A stretch of DNA of 64,000 nt from Neoroseomonas lacus (GTDB lineage Bacteria; Pseudomonadota; Alphaproteobacteria; Acetobacterales; Acetobacteraceae): the NCBI RefSeq assembly GCF_014644535.1, contig NZ_BMKW01000004.1, positions 62,001 to 126,000 of the forward strand, read 5' to 3'. The notes beneath the pieces were generated by a model that did not search any database, was not told where the DNA came from, and was given only the letters and a program-made list of their open reading frames with translations. Below, in pieces: positions 41,272 through 49,647 of this stretch (position 1 is the first letter of the stretch; each line of letters begins with the position of its first letter). The position numbers and the translations under genes are program-made.

Positions 41272-42459
41272 ATGGTCGATGATCCCGTAGGTGCCTTCGT
41301 TCCGGGCCCGAGGACGCAACGCGCGGGCGCGAGCGAAGGCCCGCTCGCCGGGCTCACCTTCGCCGTCAAGGATCTCTACGACACCGCCGGCGACGTCACC
41401 GGCTACGGCAATCCCGACTGGGCCCGCACCCATGCCCCGGCGACCGTCGATGCCGCCGTCGTCACGGCGCTGCTCGAGGCCGGCGCGCGGCTGGTGGGCA
41501 AGACCAAGACCGTGGAACTCGCCTATGGCCTGACCGGCGAGAATGTCTGGCATGGCACGCCGACCAATCCCGCCGCGCCCGACCGTTTTCCCGGCGGGTC
41601 CTCCTGTGGGTCGGCGGCGGCGGTGGCGGCGGGCATCGTCGACATCGCGATGGGCTCGGATACCGGCGGGTCGGTGCGCATCCCGGCTTCCTATTGCGGC
41701 ATCTATGGCATCCGCCCGTCCTGGGGCGCGGTCAGCCTGACCGGCGCCTGCCCACTCGGGCCGGCCTATGACACCGCCGGGTGGTTCACCGCCGATGCCG
41801 GGCTGCTGCGCAGCGTCGGCGAGGTGCTGCTCGCCCCGGCCGGGGCGGCCGCGACCGGGCCGCTGCTCAAGATCCAGGAAGCCTGGGTAAATGCCGACCC
41901 CGCCACCGCCCGCGCCCTGGCCCCGGCGCTGGAGGCCGCCGAACGCGTGCTCGGTGCCGCCCTGTCCATCCGGCTCGCTCCGGAGGGGCTCGGAGCCTTT
42001 TACGAGGCCTTCCGCTGCGCCCAGGCGGTGGAGGCCTGGGCAAGCCTCGGCCCGTGGATCGAGGCGACCAATCCGACCTTCGGCCCCGGCGTGAAGGAAC
42101 GCTTCGCCGCGGCCAAGGCGATGGACCCAGCCAAGGCCGCCGCCGGGCGCGCCTTTCGCCGCGTTGTGCACGCGCGCATCCGGGCGTTGCTGGGCGGTGG
42201 CGCCGTGCTGGTCTATCCGACTTCTCCGGCGCCGGCGCCGCTGCTCAGCGCTAGCCAGGCGGAACAGAATGCGGTTCGCGAGAGGACCATGGGCGTGACC
42301 GCCATCGCCGGGCTGTGCGGCCTGCCGGAAGTCACAATCCCGGCCGGGCGCGTCGATGGTGCCCCGGTCGGGCTCTCCCTGGTGGGGGCGCCGGGCAGCG
42401 ACCGCGCCTTGCTCGGCCTGGCGGAGGCGGTTGCGCAGGCCACCGGGCTGCCGGCATGA
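41272..42459 (+). CDS. Amidase (amidase-signature family)
   Basis: A 395-residue hydrolase. The Ser-cisSer-Lys triad is readable: Lys33 in TFAVKDLYD, the cis-serine in FPGGSSCGSAAAVAAG (about 108-120) and the nucleophile in SDTGGSVRIPASYCG. The family breaks amide bonds of small substrates. The C-terminal part FSPAP-like segment VYPTSPAPAPLL is also normal. The stop overlaps the next acetyltransferase start (ATGA). Substrate unknown; a detoxification or nitrogen-scavenging pair is possible. Confidence 0.9.
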   Translation: MVDDPVGAFVPGPRTQRAGASEGPLAGLTFAVKDLYDTAGDVTGYGNPDWARTHAPATVDAAVVTALLEAGARLVGKTKTVELAYGLTGENVWHGTPTNPAAPDRFPGGSSCGSAAAVAAGIVDIAMGSDTGGSVRIPASYCGIYGIRPSWGAVSLTGACPLGPAYDTAGWFTADAGLLRSVGEVLLAPAGAAATGPLLKIQEAWVNADPATARALAPALEAAERVLGAALSIRLAPEGLGAFYEAFRCAQAVEAWASLGPWIEATNPTFGPGVKERFAAAKAMDPAKAAAGRAFRRVVHARIRALLGGGAVLVYPTSPAPAPLLSASQAEQNAVRERTMGVTAIAGLCGLPEVTIPAGRVDGAPVGLSLVGAPGSDRALLGLAEAVAQATGLPA

Positions 42460-42980
42460 CGATCAGCATCCGCGACGCGACGGCGGTCGATGTGCCGGCC
42501 ATGACCGCGATCTATGCCCATCACGTCCTGCACGGCACCGGCACCTTCGAGGAGAACCCCCCGGCCGAGGCCGACCTCGCCGCCCGCATGGCGGCGGTGC
42601 AGGCCAAGGGCTGCGCCTGGCTGGTGGCGGAGGAGGACGGCATGGTCCTCGGCTACGGCTATTTCGCGCCGTTCCGGGAACGCTCGGCCTATCGATTCAC
42701 CGCCGAGGATTCCGTCTATGTGCGCGACGACATCCGAGGCCAGGGCGTCGGCAAGGCGCTGGTCGCCGCCCTGCTGCCGCGGGCCGAGGCGAGCGGCTTC
42801 CGCCAGATGATCGCGGTGATCGGCGATTCCGAGAATACCGGCTCGATCGGCCTGCACATCTCGCTCGGCTTCCGCCAGGTCGGGCTGCTGAAGGCGGTGG
42901 GCATGAAGTTCGGCCGCTGGGTCGATGTGGTGCAGATGCAAAAGGCGCTGGGCGAGGGGGAGAAGACCCTGCCGGCATGA
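42456..42980 (+). CDS. Phosphinothricin-type N-acetyltransferase (GNAT)
   Basis: A 174-residue GNAT protein. The pattern IYAHHVLHGTGTFEENPP, followed by YGYFAPFRERSAYRFTAEDS, VYVRDDIRGQGVGKALVAAL (acetyl-CoA loop) and VIGDSENTGSIGLHISLGFR, is that of Pat/YncA/MnaT enzymes acetylating phosphinothricin, methionine sulfone or related amino compounds. It is translationally coupled to the amidase, so it may acetylate that enzyme's product. Family assignment is firm, substrate is not. Confidence 0.9.
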   Translation: MTISIRDATAVDVPAMTAIYAHHVLHGTGTFEENPPAEADLAARMAAVQAKGCAWLVAEEDGMVLGYGYFAPFRERSAYRFTAEDSVYVRDDIRGQGVGKALVAALLPRAEASGFRQMIAVIGDSENTGSIGLHISLGFRQVGLLKAVGMKFGRWVDVVQMQKALGEGEKTLPA

Positions 42981-43076
42981 GGCGCGTTGCACGCCTCGCC
43001 GTGCCGCCCCATCTCCCCTTCTATCGACCATCGGTGGCCCAGCCCGGGCCGCCGGGAACCGAGGGGAGAGGGATTG

Positions 43077-43397
43077 ATGACCGCAATCGATCCGACGGCC
43101 CGGCCCGACCTCGATCGGGCCCTGCTCGATCCGCCATCGGTCTTCGCGACGCCGGAGGCTGTGGTGGCCCATCCCGCCCTGGCAACGGCGGAGAAGATCG
43201 AGATCCTGAAGCGCTGGGCCTACGATGCCGCGGATATCGCCGTGGCGGTCGAGGAAGGCATGCCCGGCGCGGAGGAAGTGCTGCTGCGCCGCATCACCCT
43301 CGCCCTGCAGCTATTGGCCGGCCCGCTCGACCTCGACCAGGCTGGGCCAAGCAAGCAGCACGGTATGGCGCGCGGCGCGGTGAAGCCCGGCGGGTGA
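43077..43397 (+). CDS. Conserved hypothetical protein, 106 aa
   Basis: The ATG has GGGGAGAGG just upstream. The body ALLDPPSVFATPEAVVAHPA / EKIEILKRWAYDAADIAVAV / EEGMPGAEEVLLRRITLALQ resembles small uncharacterised proteins common in alphaproteobacteria that share the DP-xxVF and KIEIL-RW-YDA phrases. It is soluble and helical. It is followed by the DUF2254 membrane protein after 25 bases. No function is known to me. Confidence 0.75.
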   Translation: MTAIDPTARPDLDRALLDPPSVFATPEAVVAHPALATAEKIEILKRWAYDAADIAVAVEEGMPGAEEVLLRRITLALQLLAGPLDLDQAGPSKQHGMARGAVKPGG

Positions 43398-43422
43398 TGC
43401 AGCGGCGCCAGCGGCCACCTCG

Positions 43423-44709
43423 ATGAGGAACCGCCTCAACGCCTTCATCGAATGGTTCGGCGACGTCTTCTGGGTAATCCCGGCGTTGCTTTCGCTGAGC
43501 GGCGTGCTGCTTGCCGAGGTGGCGCTGCGGCTGGAGGCCCCTGGCAACGCACTGCTGCCGCAGGCGCTGATCTTCGCCGACAGCGCGGCCGGCGCGCGTA
43601 GCCTGCTCGGCACCATTGCCGGTTCGGCGATCGGCGTGGCGGGCACCATCTTCTCCATCACCATCGCGGCGCTGTCGTTGACGTCCGGCCAGATGGGGCC
43701 GCGCCTGCTGCGCAACTTCCTGCGCGATACCGGGAACAAATTGGCGCTCGGCCTGTTCCTGATGACCTTCGCCTATTGCATCGAATTGCAGCGCGGCATG
43801 GGCGCGCCCGATAACGCCTCGATCCCGCATCTCGGCCTCGCTTTGGCGGTGGCGCTGGCGCTCCTCTGTACCGGGCTGCTCGCCTGGTTCGTCCACCACG
43901 TTGCCGGCGGCATCAATGTCGAGACCGTCATCACCCTGGTGCAGGATGAACTGCTGGCGGCCTGCGACCGGCTGACCACGGATGAAGCGCCACCGGCCGG
44001 GTTGCGTCTCGCTGAGCCACCACCGCCCGGTGCGCCGGTGCGCTGTGCCGGCACCGGGTATCTGCGCGCGATCGACCATGACGAGTTGGCCGATTGGGCG
44101 GCAGGGAAGGGCGCCGTCCTGTCGATACTGGCGCGGCCGGGAGACTTTCTGCATTCCGCCACACGCATCGCCGAGATACGCCCCTCCCACCTGGCGCCCG
44201 AGGCCGCCGAGGCGGTGCGCGAAGCCATGACACTCGGCCCGCGCCCGGCCGCGGCGCAGGATCTGGAATTCGCGGTGCGTCAGTTGGTCGAGGTCGCAGT
44301 GCGCGCCTTGTCCCCTGGCATCAACGACCCGTTCACCGCGATCGCGGTGCTGGACCGGCTGGGCGCGGCATTGTCCGGCCTGGCGGGGCGATACCTGCCC
44401 AGTGCCGTCCTGCTGCGTGACGAGGTGGTGGTGCTGTACCGGCGCCGGACCACCTATCACGGGCTGTGCGACGCCATGTTCCACATGATCCGCCAGGCGG
44501 GCGCCGGACAGGCCGCCGTGCTGATCCGCCTGGTCGAGGTGATTGACGACGCGCTGGACGTCGAAACCGACCGCGCCCGGCGCGATCGTCTATTTTACCA
44601 TGTGCGGCTTGCCCTCGGTGCCGCGCAGGCGGGGATAGCGGATGCAAAGGGGCTGGCGGACCTGGAGGCACGGGCGACGGAGACGCTGAGGCGGACCGGC
44701 GACGGGTGA
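43423..44709 (+). CDS. DUF2254 family membrane protein
   Basis: A 428-residue protein with four membrane segments in the first 170 residues: WVIPALLSLSGVLLAEVALR, SLLGTIAGSAIGVAGTIFSI, LALGLFLMTFAYCIEL and LGLALAVALALLCTGLLAWF. A cytoplasmic or periplasmic domain follows, with RAIDHDELADWAAGKGAVLS and LSPGINDPFTAIAVLDRLGA. FSITIAALSLTSGQMGPRLL is the diagnostic DUF2254 motif. The function is not established in any member I know. It ends next to a small hairpin shared with the opposing gene. Confidence 0.87.
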   Translation: MRNRLNAFIEWFGDVFWVIPALLSLSGVLLAEVALRLEAPGNALLPQALIFADSAAGARSLLGTIAGSAIGVAGTIFSITIAALSLTSGQMGPRLLRNFLRDTGNKLALGLFLMTFAYCIELQRGMGAPDNASIPHLGLALAVALALLCTGLLAWFVHHVAGGINVETVITLVQDELLAACDRLTTDEAPPAGLRLAEPPPPGAPVRCAGTGYLRAIDHDELADWAAGKGAVLSILARPGDFLHSATRIAEIRPSHLAPEAAEAVREAMTLGPRPAAAQDLEFAVRQLVEVAVRALSPGINDPFTAIAVLDRLGAALSGLAGRYLPSAVLLRDEVVVLYRRRTTYHGLCDAMFHMIRQAGAGQAAVLIRLVEVIDDALDVETDRARRDRLFYHVRLALGAAQAGIADAKGLADLEARATETLRRTGDG

Positions 44710-44720
44710 TGTTGTGCCGG

Positions 44721-44750
44721 AAGGTCGATGGGCGGCGCCCCTCCAACCTT
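44721..44750. terminator. Probable bidirectional terminator between convergent genes
   Basis: AAGGT (44721-44725) pairs with ACCTT (44746-44750), and GGGCG pairs with CGCCC inside. It sits between the DUF2254 stop (44709) and the opposing stop (44754). The GGGCGGCGCCCCTCC core is the same as the end hairpins of the structured intergenic elements, so this may be a solitary element end. There is no long T-run. Confidence 0.5.
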
Positions 44751-44753
44751 CTC

Positions 44754-45116
44754 CTACCCCGCCCGAAACCGCGCCAAGGTCAGCGCATCCTCGCGCAGAG
44801 CCGTCGCGACCTGGGCCTGCGCGGCCGGGCTGGCGGCCACCACCGCGACCCGGTCGAACCACGGGCTGCGCCCTCGCGCACGGCCCTGGAACAGCCGGTC
44901 GAGCGCTACCGCCGCGGCCGACCGTCCCGCGCAACAGCCGCAGCCGAAGCGGTGTACCGGTCGTGCATCGAAGCGTTCCGTCGCCACCGCGCCACTGGCG
45001 ATGCCCGGCATATCGGTCAGCACCGCCGCCGGCCCACCCGCGCCAAGCCACGCCGCCAAGGCCTCGGCGTCGGGAAAACAGGTGATCGGGACGCGGCTGT
45101 CGGGGTTCTTGTCCAT
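44754..45116 (-). CDS. Degenerate COG0523 (CobW/P47K)-like protein lacking the P-loop
   Basis: A 120-residue protein. RVPITCFPDAEALAAWLGAG aligns by eye with the start of CobW-type GTPases, but the Walker A GxxGxGKT is replaced (CFPDAEALAAW). GCGCCAGRSAAAVALDRLF keeps the CxCC metal-binding motif (Cys59, 61, 62) that defines COG0523. SPWFDRVAVVAASP and ALREDALTLARFRAG parallel the following strand-helix (FDRVVIET..., ...DP..ARFRLD). It stops there, with no C-terminal domain. If this reading is right it could still bind Zn or Co but not hydrolyse GTP. It is divergent from the ArsR-type gene across a 26-base gap holding an operator. Confidence 0.55.
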   Translation of the reverse strand: MDKNPDSRVPITCFPDAEALAAWLGAGGPAAVLTDMPGIASGAVATERFDARPVHRFGCGCCAGRSAAAVALDRLFQGRARGRSPWFDRVAVVAASPAAQAQVATALREDALTLARFRAG

Positions 45117-45122
45117 GAGATA

Positions 45123-45156
45123 CTGGACATAAGGATATCTTTATGACTATGTCCAG
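45123..45156. promoter_or_regulatory. Nested palindromic operator at the ArsR-type regulator start
   Basis: Inner imperfect palindrome CATAAGGATATCTTTATG (45128-45145; 16 of 18 positions symmetric, centred on GATATC). Outer perfect inverted repeat CTGGACAT (45123-45130) / ATGTCCAG (45149-45156). It overlaps the AAGGA ribosome site and ATG of the plus-strand gene and lies 7 bases before the minus-strand start. The inner motif resembles, from memory, the ATAAAGATATCTTTAT-like sites of SahR-type methionine-cycle regulators. It fits autoregulation, possibly of both divergent genes and metH. Confidence 0.7.
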
Positions 45157-46099
45157 CCCCATGGATGAGCTCCTCACGCAACTCCGCGCCGCGGCTGAGC
45201 CGACGCGCCTGCGCCTGCTCGCGCTATGCGCCCGCGGGTCCTGGTGCGTGTCGGACCTAGTGGCGATCCTCGGCCAGTCCCAGCCGCGCCTGTCGCGCCA
45301 CCTGAAGCTGCTGGTCGAGGCCGGGCTTCTCGCCCGCACGCCGGAAGGCGCCAATGCTTGGTTCCAGGTGCCGCCCGAGGCGGACCTCGCGCGCCAGATC
45401 CTCGCCCGCCTGCCGGAGGACGATCTGCTGCTCGCCGCCGACCGGCGCGCGGCGGCCCGGCTGGCGGCCGAACGCGCCAGGACGGCCTCCGAATCCTTCC
45501 GCCGCCACGGTGCCGATTGGGACGAGATGCGCGCGCTCGACCTGCCCGGCGCGGCAATCGAGGCCGCCCTGCTCGCGGCGCTGCCGGCGCGCGTCGGGCG
45601 GCTGCTCGACATCGGCTGCGGCACCGGCGGGTTGCTGGAGCGCCTCGCCCTGCGCATCGAGGAAGGGCTTGGCGTCGATGCCTCGCGCGACATGCTCGCG
45701 CTGGCGCGGACCCGGCTGGCCGAACACGGGCTGTCCAACATCGCCGTGCGCCAGGCGGATATGTACCGCTTGCCGCTGGCCGATGCGGCTTTCGATGCCG
45801 TAACGCTACAAATGGTGCTGCACTACGCCGAGGACCCCGCCGCCGCGCTCGCCGAGGCCGGCCGTGTGCTCAAGCCCGGCGGCGTGCTGCTGATCGTCGA
45901 CCTGGCGCCGCATGAACGCGGCGACCTGCTCGGTGCGCATGCGCATCGCTGGCCCGGCTTTGACGATGCTGAAATTGCCGGCTGGCTCGGTGCGACCGGC
46001 TGTGTGCCGGCCAACAGCCTGACCATTGCGGGCGCCTTGCCCGTCCGCCTCTGGGTCGCGGAACGTAAGACCCATCCTGAAGCTGTCCTGTCCGTCTGA
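45143..46099 (+). CDS. ArsR-family regulator fused to SAM-dependent methyltransferase (SahR-like)
   Basis: A 318-residue fusion. Residues ~8-85 form an ArsR winged helix (AAAEPTRLRLLALCARGSWC; LGQSQPRLSRHLKLLVEAGL). There is no ArsR metal cysteine pair in the usual helix position. From ~145 follows a class I methyltransferase fold: VGRLLDIGCGTGGLLERLAL (motif I), GLGVDASRDML and DAVTLQMVLHYAEDPAAALA. The fold may serve as a SAM/SAH sensor rather than an enzyme. Translation can start at 45143 (AAGGA seven bases upstream), 45149 or 45161. It is followed by metH after 11 bases, so it likely controls the methionine cycle. Confidence 0.85.
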   Translation: MTMSSPMDELLTQLRAAAEPTRLRLLALCARGSWCVSDLVAILGQSQPRLSRHLKLLVEAGLLARTPEGANAWFQVPPEADLARQILARLPEDDLLLAADRRAAARLAAERARTASESFRRHGADWDEMRALDLPGAAIEAALLAALPARVGRLLDIGCGTGGLLERLALRIEEGLGVDASRDMLALARTRLAEHGLSNIAVRQADMYRLPLADAAFDAVTLQMVLHYAEDPAAALAEAGRVLKPGGVLLIVDLAPHERGDLLGAHAHRWPGFDDAEIAGWLGATGCVPANSLTIAGALPVRLWVAERKTHPEAVLSV

Positions 46100-46110
46100 G
46101 GTTGCCCCCG

Positions 46111-49100
46111 ATGTCCCGTCCCCATCTGCTCGATGCCCTGCGCGACCGCGTTCTCCTATGTGACGGCGGGATGGGCAGCCGCGTGCAGGTGATGGACCTC
46201 GACGTCGATCGCGACTTTTGGGGCAAGGAGAACTGCACCGACGTGCTGGTGCTCTCGCGCCCCGATGTCGTGCGCGAAATCCATCGCGGCTACTACGAGG
46301 CCGGCGCCGACATGGTGCTGACCAACACCTTCGGCGGCTCGCCGGTCACCCTTGCCGAGTTCGAACTGGAAGACCGCGCCTTCGAGCTCAACAAGAACGC
46401 CGTCGAGATCGCGCGCGAGGCGGCGGAGAGCTTCGCTGATGGCCGCCACCGCTGGGTGATCGGCGATATCGGCCCGGGCACCAAGCTGCCGACGCTCGGC
46501 AACATCACCTATGACGCGCTGGAAGCGGCGTTGCTCGTGCAATGCCGTGGCCTGATTGCCGGCGGTGCCGATGCGCTGCTGACCGAGACCAACCAGGACA
46601 CGCTGTTCATCAAGGCTGCCGTCAACGCGGCGAAGATCGCCCGCGCCGAGGCGAAGTCAGACATCCCCGTCTTCGTGCAGGTGACGGTCGAGACCACCGG
46701 CACGCTGCTGGTCGGCCCCGATATCGGCGCGGCGGCGGCGGTGATCCATTCGCTCGACGTGCCGCTCATGGGGTTGAACTGCGCCACCGGCCCGCAGGAA
46801 ATGGCCGAGCATGTCCGCTTCCTGGCGCAGAACTGGCCCGGCCTGATCTCCTGCCAGCCCAATGCCGGCCTGCCGGAACTGGTCGATGGCAAGACGCATT
46901 ATCCGTTGGGTGCGGCTGAGCTTGCATCGTGGATGGAACGCTTCGTCACCGAGGATGGCGTGAACCTGATCGGCGGCTGCTGCGGCACCTCGACGCCGCA
47001 TATCCAGGCGCTGGACGCGATGCTGCGCAAGGTCGGCGGGTCCGCCTATCGGCCTGCGCCGGTCGCGCGCAAATTCTTCTGGGTGCCGTCGGTCGCCTCG
47101 CTCTACAACGCCGTGCCGCTGCGGCAGGAGAATGCGTATTTCTCCATCGGCGAGCGCTGCAACGCCAACGGCTCCAAGGCATGGCGCGAGCGTCAGGCCG
47201 CCGGCGATTGGGACGGTTGCGTCGCCATCGGGCGCGAGCAGGTGGGGGAGGGGTCGAATTCCCTCGACATCTGCACCGCCTTCGTCGGCCGAAACGAGAT
47301 CGCCGAGATGAATGAGGTGATCCGCCGCTTCACCTCCTCGGTGAACGCGCCGCTGGTGATCGATTCCACCGAGACGCCCGTGATCGAATCCGCGCTGAAG
47401 CTGCATGGCGGCAAGCCGATCATCAACTCGATCAATTTCGAGGATGGTGAGCAGGCCGCGATCGACCGGCTGAAGCTTGCCAAGAAGTTCGGCGCCGCCG
47501 TCATCGCCCTGACCATCGACGAAGTCGGCATGGCCAAGACCGCCGAGGACAAGCTGCGCATCGCCACGCGCCTGGTTGAGTTCGCCTGTGACAAATACGG
47601 CCTGCCGCAGTCGGACCTGATGATCGATCCGCTGACCTTCACCATCGCCACCGGCAATGAGGACGACCGCAAGCTCGGCCAATGGACGCTGGAGGGCATT
47701 CGCATGATCCGGGACAAGTTCCCGGACATCCAGATCATCCTCGGCCTGTCCAACATCTCCTTCGGTCTGAACCCGGCCGCGCGGCATGTGCTGAACAGCG
47801 TGTTCCTCGACCATGCGGTGAAGGCCGGGATGACCGGCGCGATCGTGCATGTGTCGAAGATCAAGCCGCTGCACCTGATCCCGCCCGAGGAAGTCGCCGT
47901 CGTCGAGGACCTCATCTTCGACCGCCGTCGCGAAGGCTATGACCCGCTGCAGAAGGTGCTGGAGATCTTCTCCGGCCGTAAGGCCGCCGACAGCGTCAAG
48001 AAGGTGCGCGCCGAGACGGTCGAGGGACGCCTCAAGGACCGTATCGTCGATGGCGACCGTAAGGGTCTGGATGACGAACTGGCCGATGCCCTGGCCCAGG
48101 GCCTCGCACCGCTGTCCATCATCAACGACGTGCTGCTCGACGGCATGAAGGTGGTGGGCGAGCTGTTCGGCTCGGGCAAGATGCAGCTGCCCTTCGTGCT
48201 CCAGAGCGCGGAGACGATGAAGGCCGCCGTCGCCTATCTCGAACCCCACATGGAACGCGTGGCGGGGCAGGAGAAGGGCATCATCGTGCTCGCCACCGTG
48301 AAGGGCGACGTTCATGACATCGGCAAGAACCTGGTCGACATCATCCTGACCAACAACGGCTACAAGGTCATCAATCTCGGCATCAAGGTGCCGCTCGCGG
48401 ACATGGTCACGGCGGCGAAGGAACACCGCGCCCATGCCATCGGCATGTCCGGCCTGCTGGTGAAATCCACCGTGGTGATGCGTGAGAACCTCGAGGAGAT
48501 GGCGCGCCAGGAGCTCGACATCCCGGTGATGCTCGGCGGTGCCGCGCTGACGCGCAACTACGTCGAGGATGACTGCGTGCGCGCCTATGCGAAGGACGGC
48601 ACGACCGGCCGCGTCGCCTATGCGCGCGATGCCTTCGACGGGCTGCATTTGATGGACAAGGTGGTCGGCAACGGCTTCGACGACTATCTCGCCGCCGTGC
48701 AAGCCAAGCGTGTCGGCAAGGCGCGCAACGAGAAGCGCACCCTGGGCCAGGCCGATCCGCGCGGCTTCGCCCCGGTCGACGTGGCCTATGCGGAGCAGCG
48801 CCGCCGTCGTGTGTCCGCGGAATCGACGACGCCCGTGCCACCCTTCTGGGGCGCGCGGACGATCGAGGCCTCGCCCAAGGCGATCGTGCCCTTCATCAAC
48901 GAGCGCAGCCTGTACCAGTTCCAATGGGGCTTCCGGAAACAGGGCCGCTCGCTGGAGGACTTCCTCGGCTGGGCGAAGCAGGAGCTGCGCCCGGTACTCC
49001 AGCGCATGCTCCGCATCACCGGCGAGCAGAACATTCTCAAGCCGCAGGCGATCTACGGATATTGGAAATGCGCCGGCCAGGGCAACGACCTCATCCTGTT

Positions 49101-49623
49101 CGAAGAGGACGGCATCACCGAGGCGACGCGCTTCACCCTGCCGCGCCAGCCCAAGGATGATGGCGAGTGCATCGCCGATTTCGTGCGCGATATCGGCGAC
49201 GGGCCGGACCATCGCGACGTGATCGGCCTGCAGGTGGTCACCGTCGGCCAGAAGGCGTCAGACATCGCGCGGGAATGGTTCGAGGACAACCGTTACCAGG
49301 ACTACCTCTATCTGCATGGCCTCTCGGTCGAGATGGCCGAGGCGATGGCCGAATACGCCCACAAGCGCATCCGCGCCGAATGGGGCTTCGCCGGCGAGGA
49401 TGACCGCGACATGGACAAGATGTTGCAACAATCCTACCGGGGCGGCCGGTACTCCTTCGGCTACCCGGCCTGTCCGCGGCTGGAGGACCAGGTCCCACTG
49501 CTGCGCCTGCTGGGGGCGGAACGCATCGGCGTGACGATCAGCGACGAGTGGCAGCTGCACCCGGAACAGTCGACCAGCGCGATCGTGCTGCACCACCCCC
49601 GCGCGAAGTACTTCTCCGTCTAG
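46111..49623 (+). CDS. metH: Cobalamin-dependent methionine synthase
   Basis: A 1170-residue four-module enzyme that moves methyl from 5-methyl-THF to homocysteine via methylcobalamin. Module 1 (about 1-325) has the zinc cysteines in MGLNCATGPQEMA and IGGCCGTSTPHIQ. Module 2 (about 330-620) binds folate (YFSIGERCNANGSKAW). Module 3 (about 640-880) has the cobalamin motif VKGDVHDIGKN with His735 as the cobalt ligand. Module 4 (about 900-1170) is the SAM reactivation domain (RYSFGYPACPRLEDQVPLLR). All modules are complete. The ATG at 46111, with GAGG nine bases upstream, was preferred to a TTG three codons earlier. Likely cotranscribed with the SahR-like gene. Confidence 0.97.
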   Translation: MSRPHLLDALRDRVLLCDGGMGSRVQVMDLDVDRDFWGKENCTDVLVLSRPDVVREIHRGYYEAGADMVLTNTFGGSPVTLAEFELEDRAFELNKNAVEIAREAAESFADGRHRWVIGDIGPGTKLPTLGNITYDALEAALLVQCRGLIAGGADALLTETNQDTLFIKAAVNAAKIARAEAKSDIPVFVQVTVETTGTLLVGPDIGAAAAVIHSLDVPLMGLNCATGPQEMAEHVRFLAQNWPGLISCQPNAGLPELVDGKTHYPLGAAELASWMERFVTEDGVNLIGGCCGTSTPHIQALDAMLRKVGGSAYRPAPVARKFFWVPSVASLYNAVPLRQENAYFSIGERCNANGSKAWRERQAAGDWDGCVAIGREQVGEGSNSLDICTAFVGRNEIAEMNEVIRRFTSSVNAPLVIDSTETPVIESALKLHGGKPIINSINFEDGEQAAIDRLKLAKKFGAAVIALTIDEVGMAKTAEDKLRIATRLVEFACDKYGLPQSDLMIDPLTFTIATGNEDDRKLGQWTLEGIRMIRDKFPDIQIILGLSNISFGLNPAARHVLNSVFLDHAVKAGMTGAIVHVSKIKPLHLIPPEEVAVVEDLIFDRRREGYDPLQKVLEIFSGRKAADSVKKVRAETVEGRLKDRIVDGDRKGLDDELADALAQGLAPLSIINDVLLDGMKVVGELFGSGKMQLPFVLQSAETMKAAVAYLEPHMERVAGQEKGIIVLATVKGDVHDIGKNLVDIILTNNGYKVINLGIKVPLADMVTAAKEHRAHAIGMSGLLVKSTVVMRENLEEMARQELDIPVMLGGAALTRNYVEDDCVRAYAKDGTTGRVAYARDAFDGLHLMDKVVGNGFDDYLAAVQAKRVGKARNEKRTLGQADPRGFAPVDVAYAEQRRRRVSAESTTPVPPFWGARTIEASPKAIVPFINERSLYQFQWGFRKQGRSLEDFLGWAKQELRPVLQRMLRITGEQNILKPQAIYGYWKCAGQGNDLILFEEDGITEATRFTLPRQPKDDGECIADFVRDIGDGPDHRDVIGLQVVTVGQKASDIAREWFEDNRYQDYLYLHGLSVEMAEAMAEYAHKRIRAEWGFAGEDDRDMDKMLQQSYRGGRYSFGYPACPRLEDQVPLLRLLGAERIGVTISDEWQLHPEQSTSAIVLHHPRAKYFSV

Positions 49624-49636
49624 CCCCCGGGGGCTA
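49621..49636. repeat. Perfect 16-bp palindrome overlapping the metH stop
   Basis: TAGCCCCCGGGGGCTA is a perfect palindrome beginning with the metH TAG stop codon. As RNA it would give a 6-bp stem with a CCGG loop. No T-run follows, so it is a weak terminator candidate at best. Confidence 0.5.
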
Positions 49637-49647
49637 AACCCCGCGCC

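Noticed and set aside
49621..49636. metH stop-codon palindrome as an intrinsic terminator
   Set aside because: Stem is short, no T-run follows, and the next genes lie close on the same strand; kept only as a repeat.
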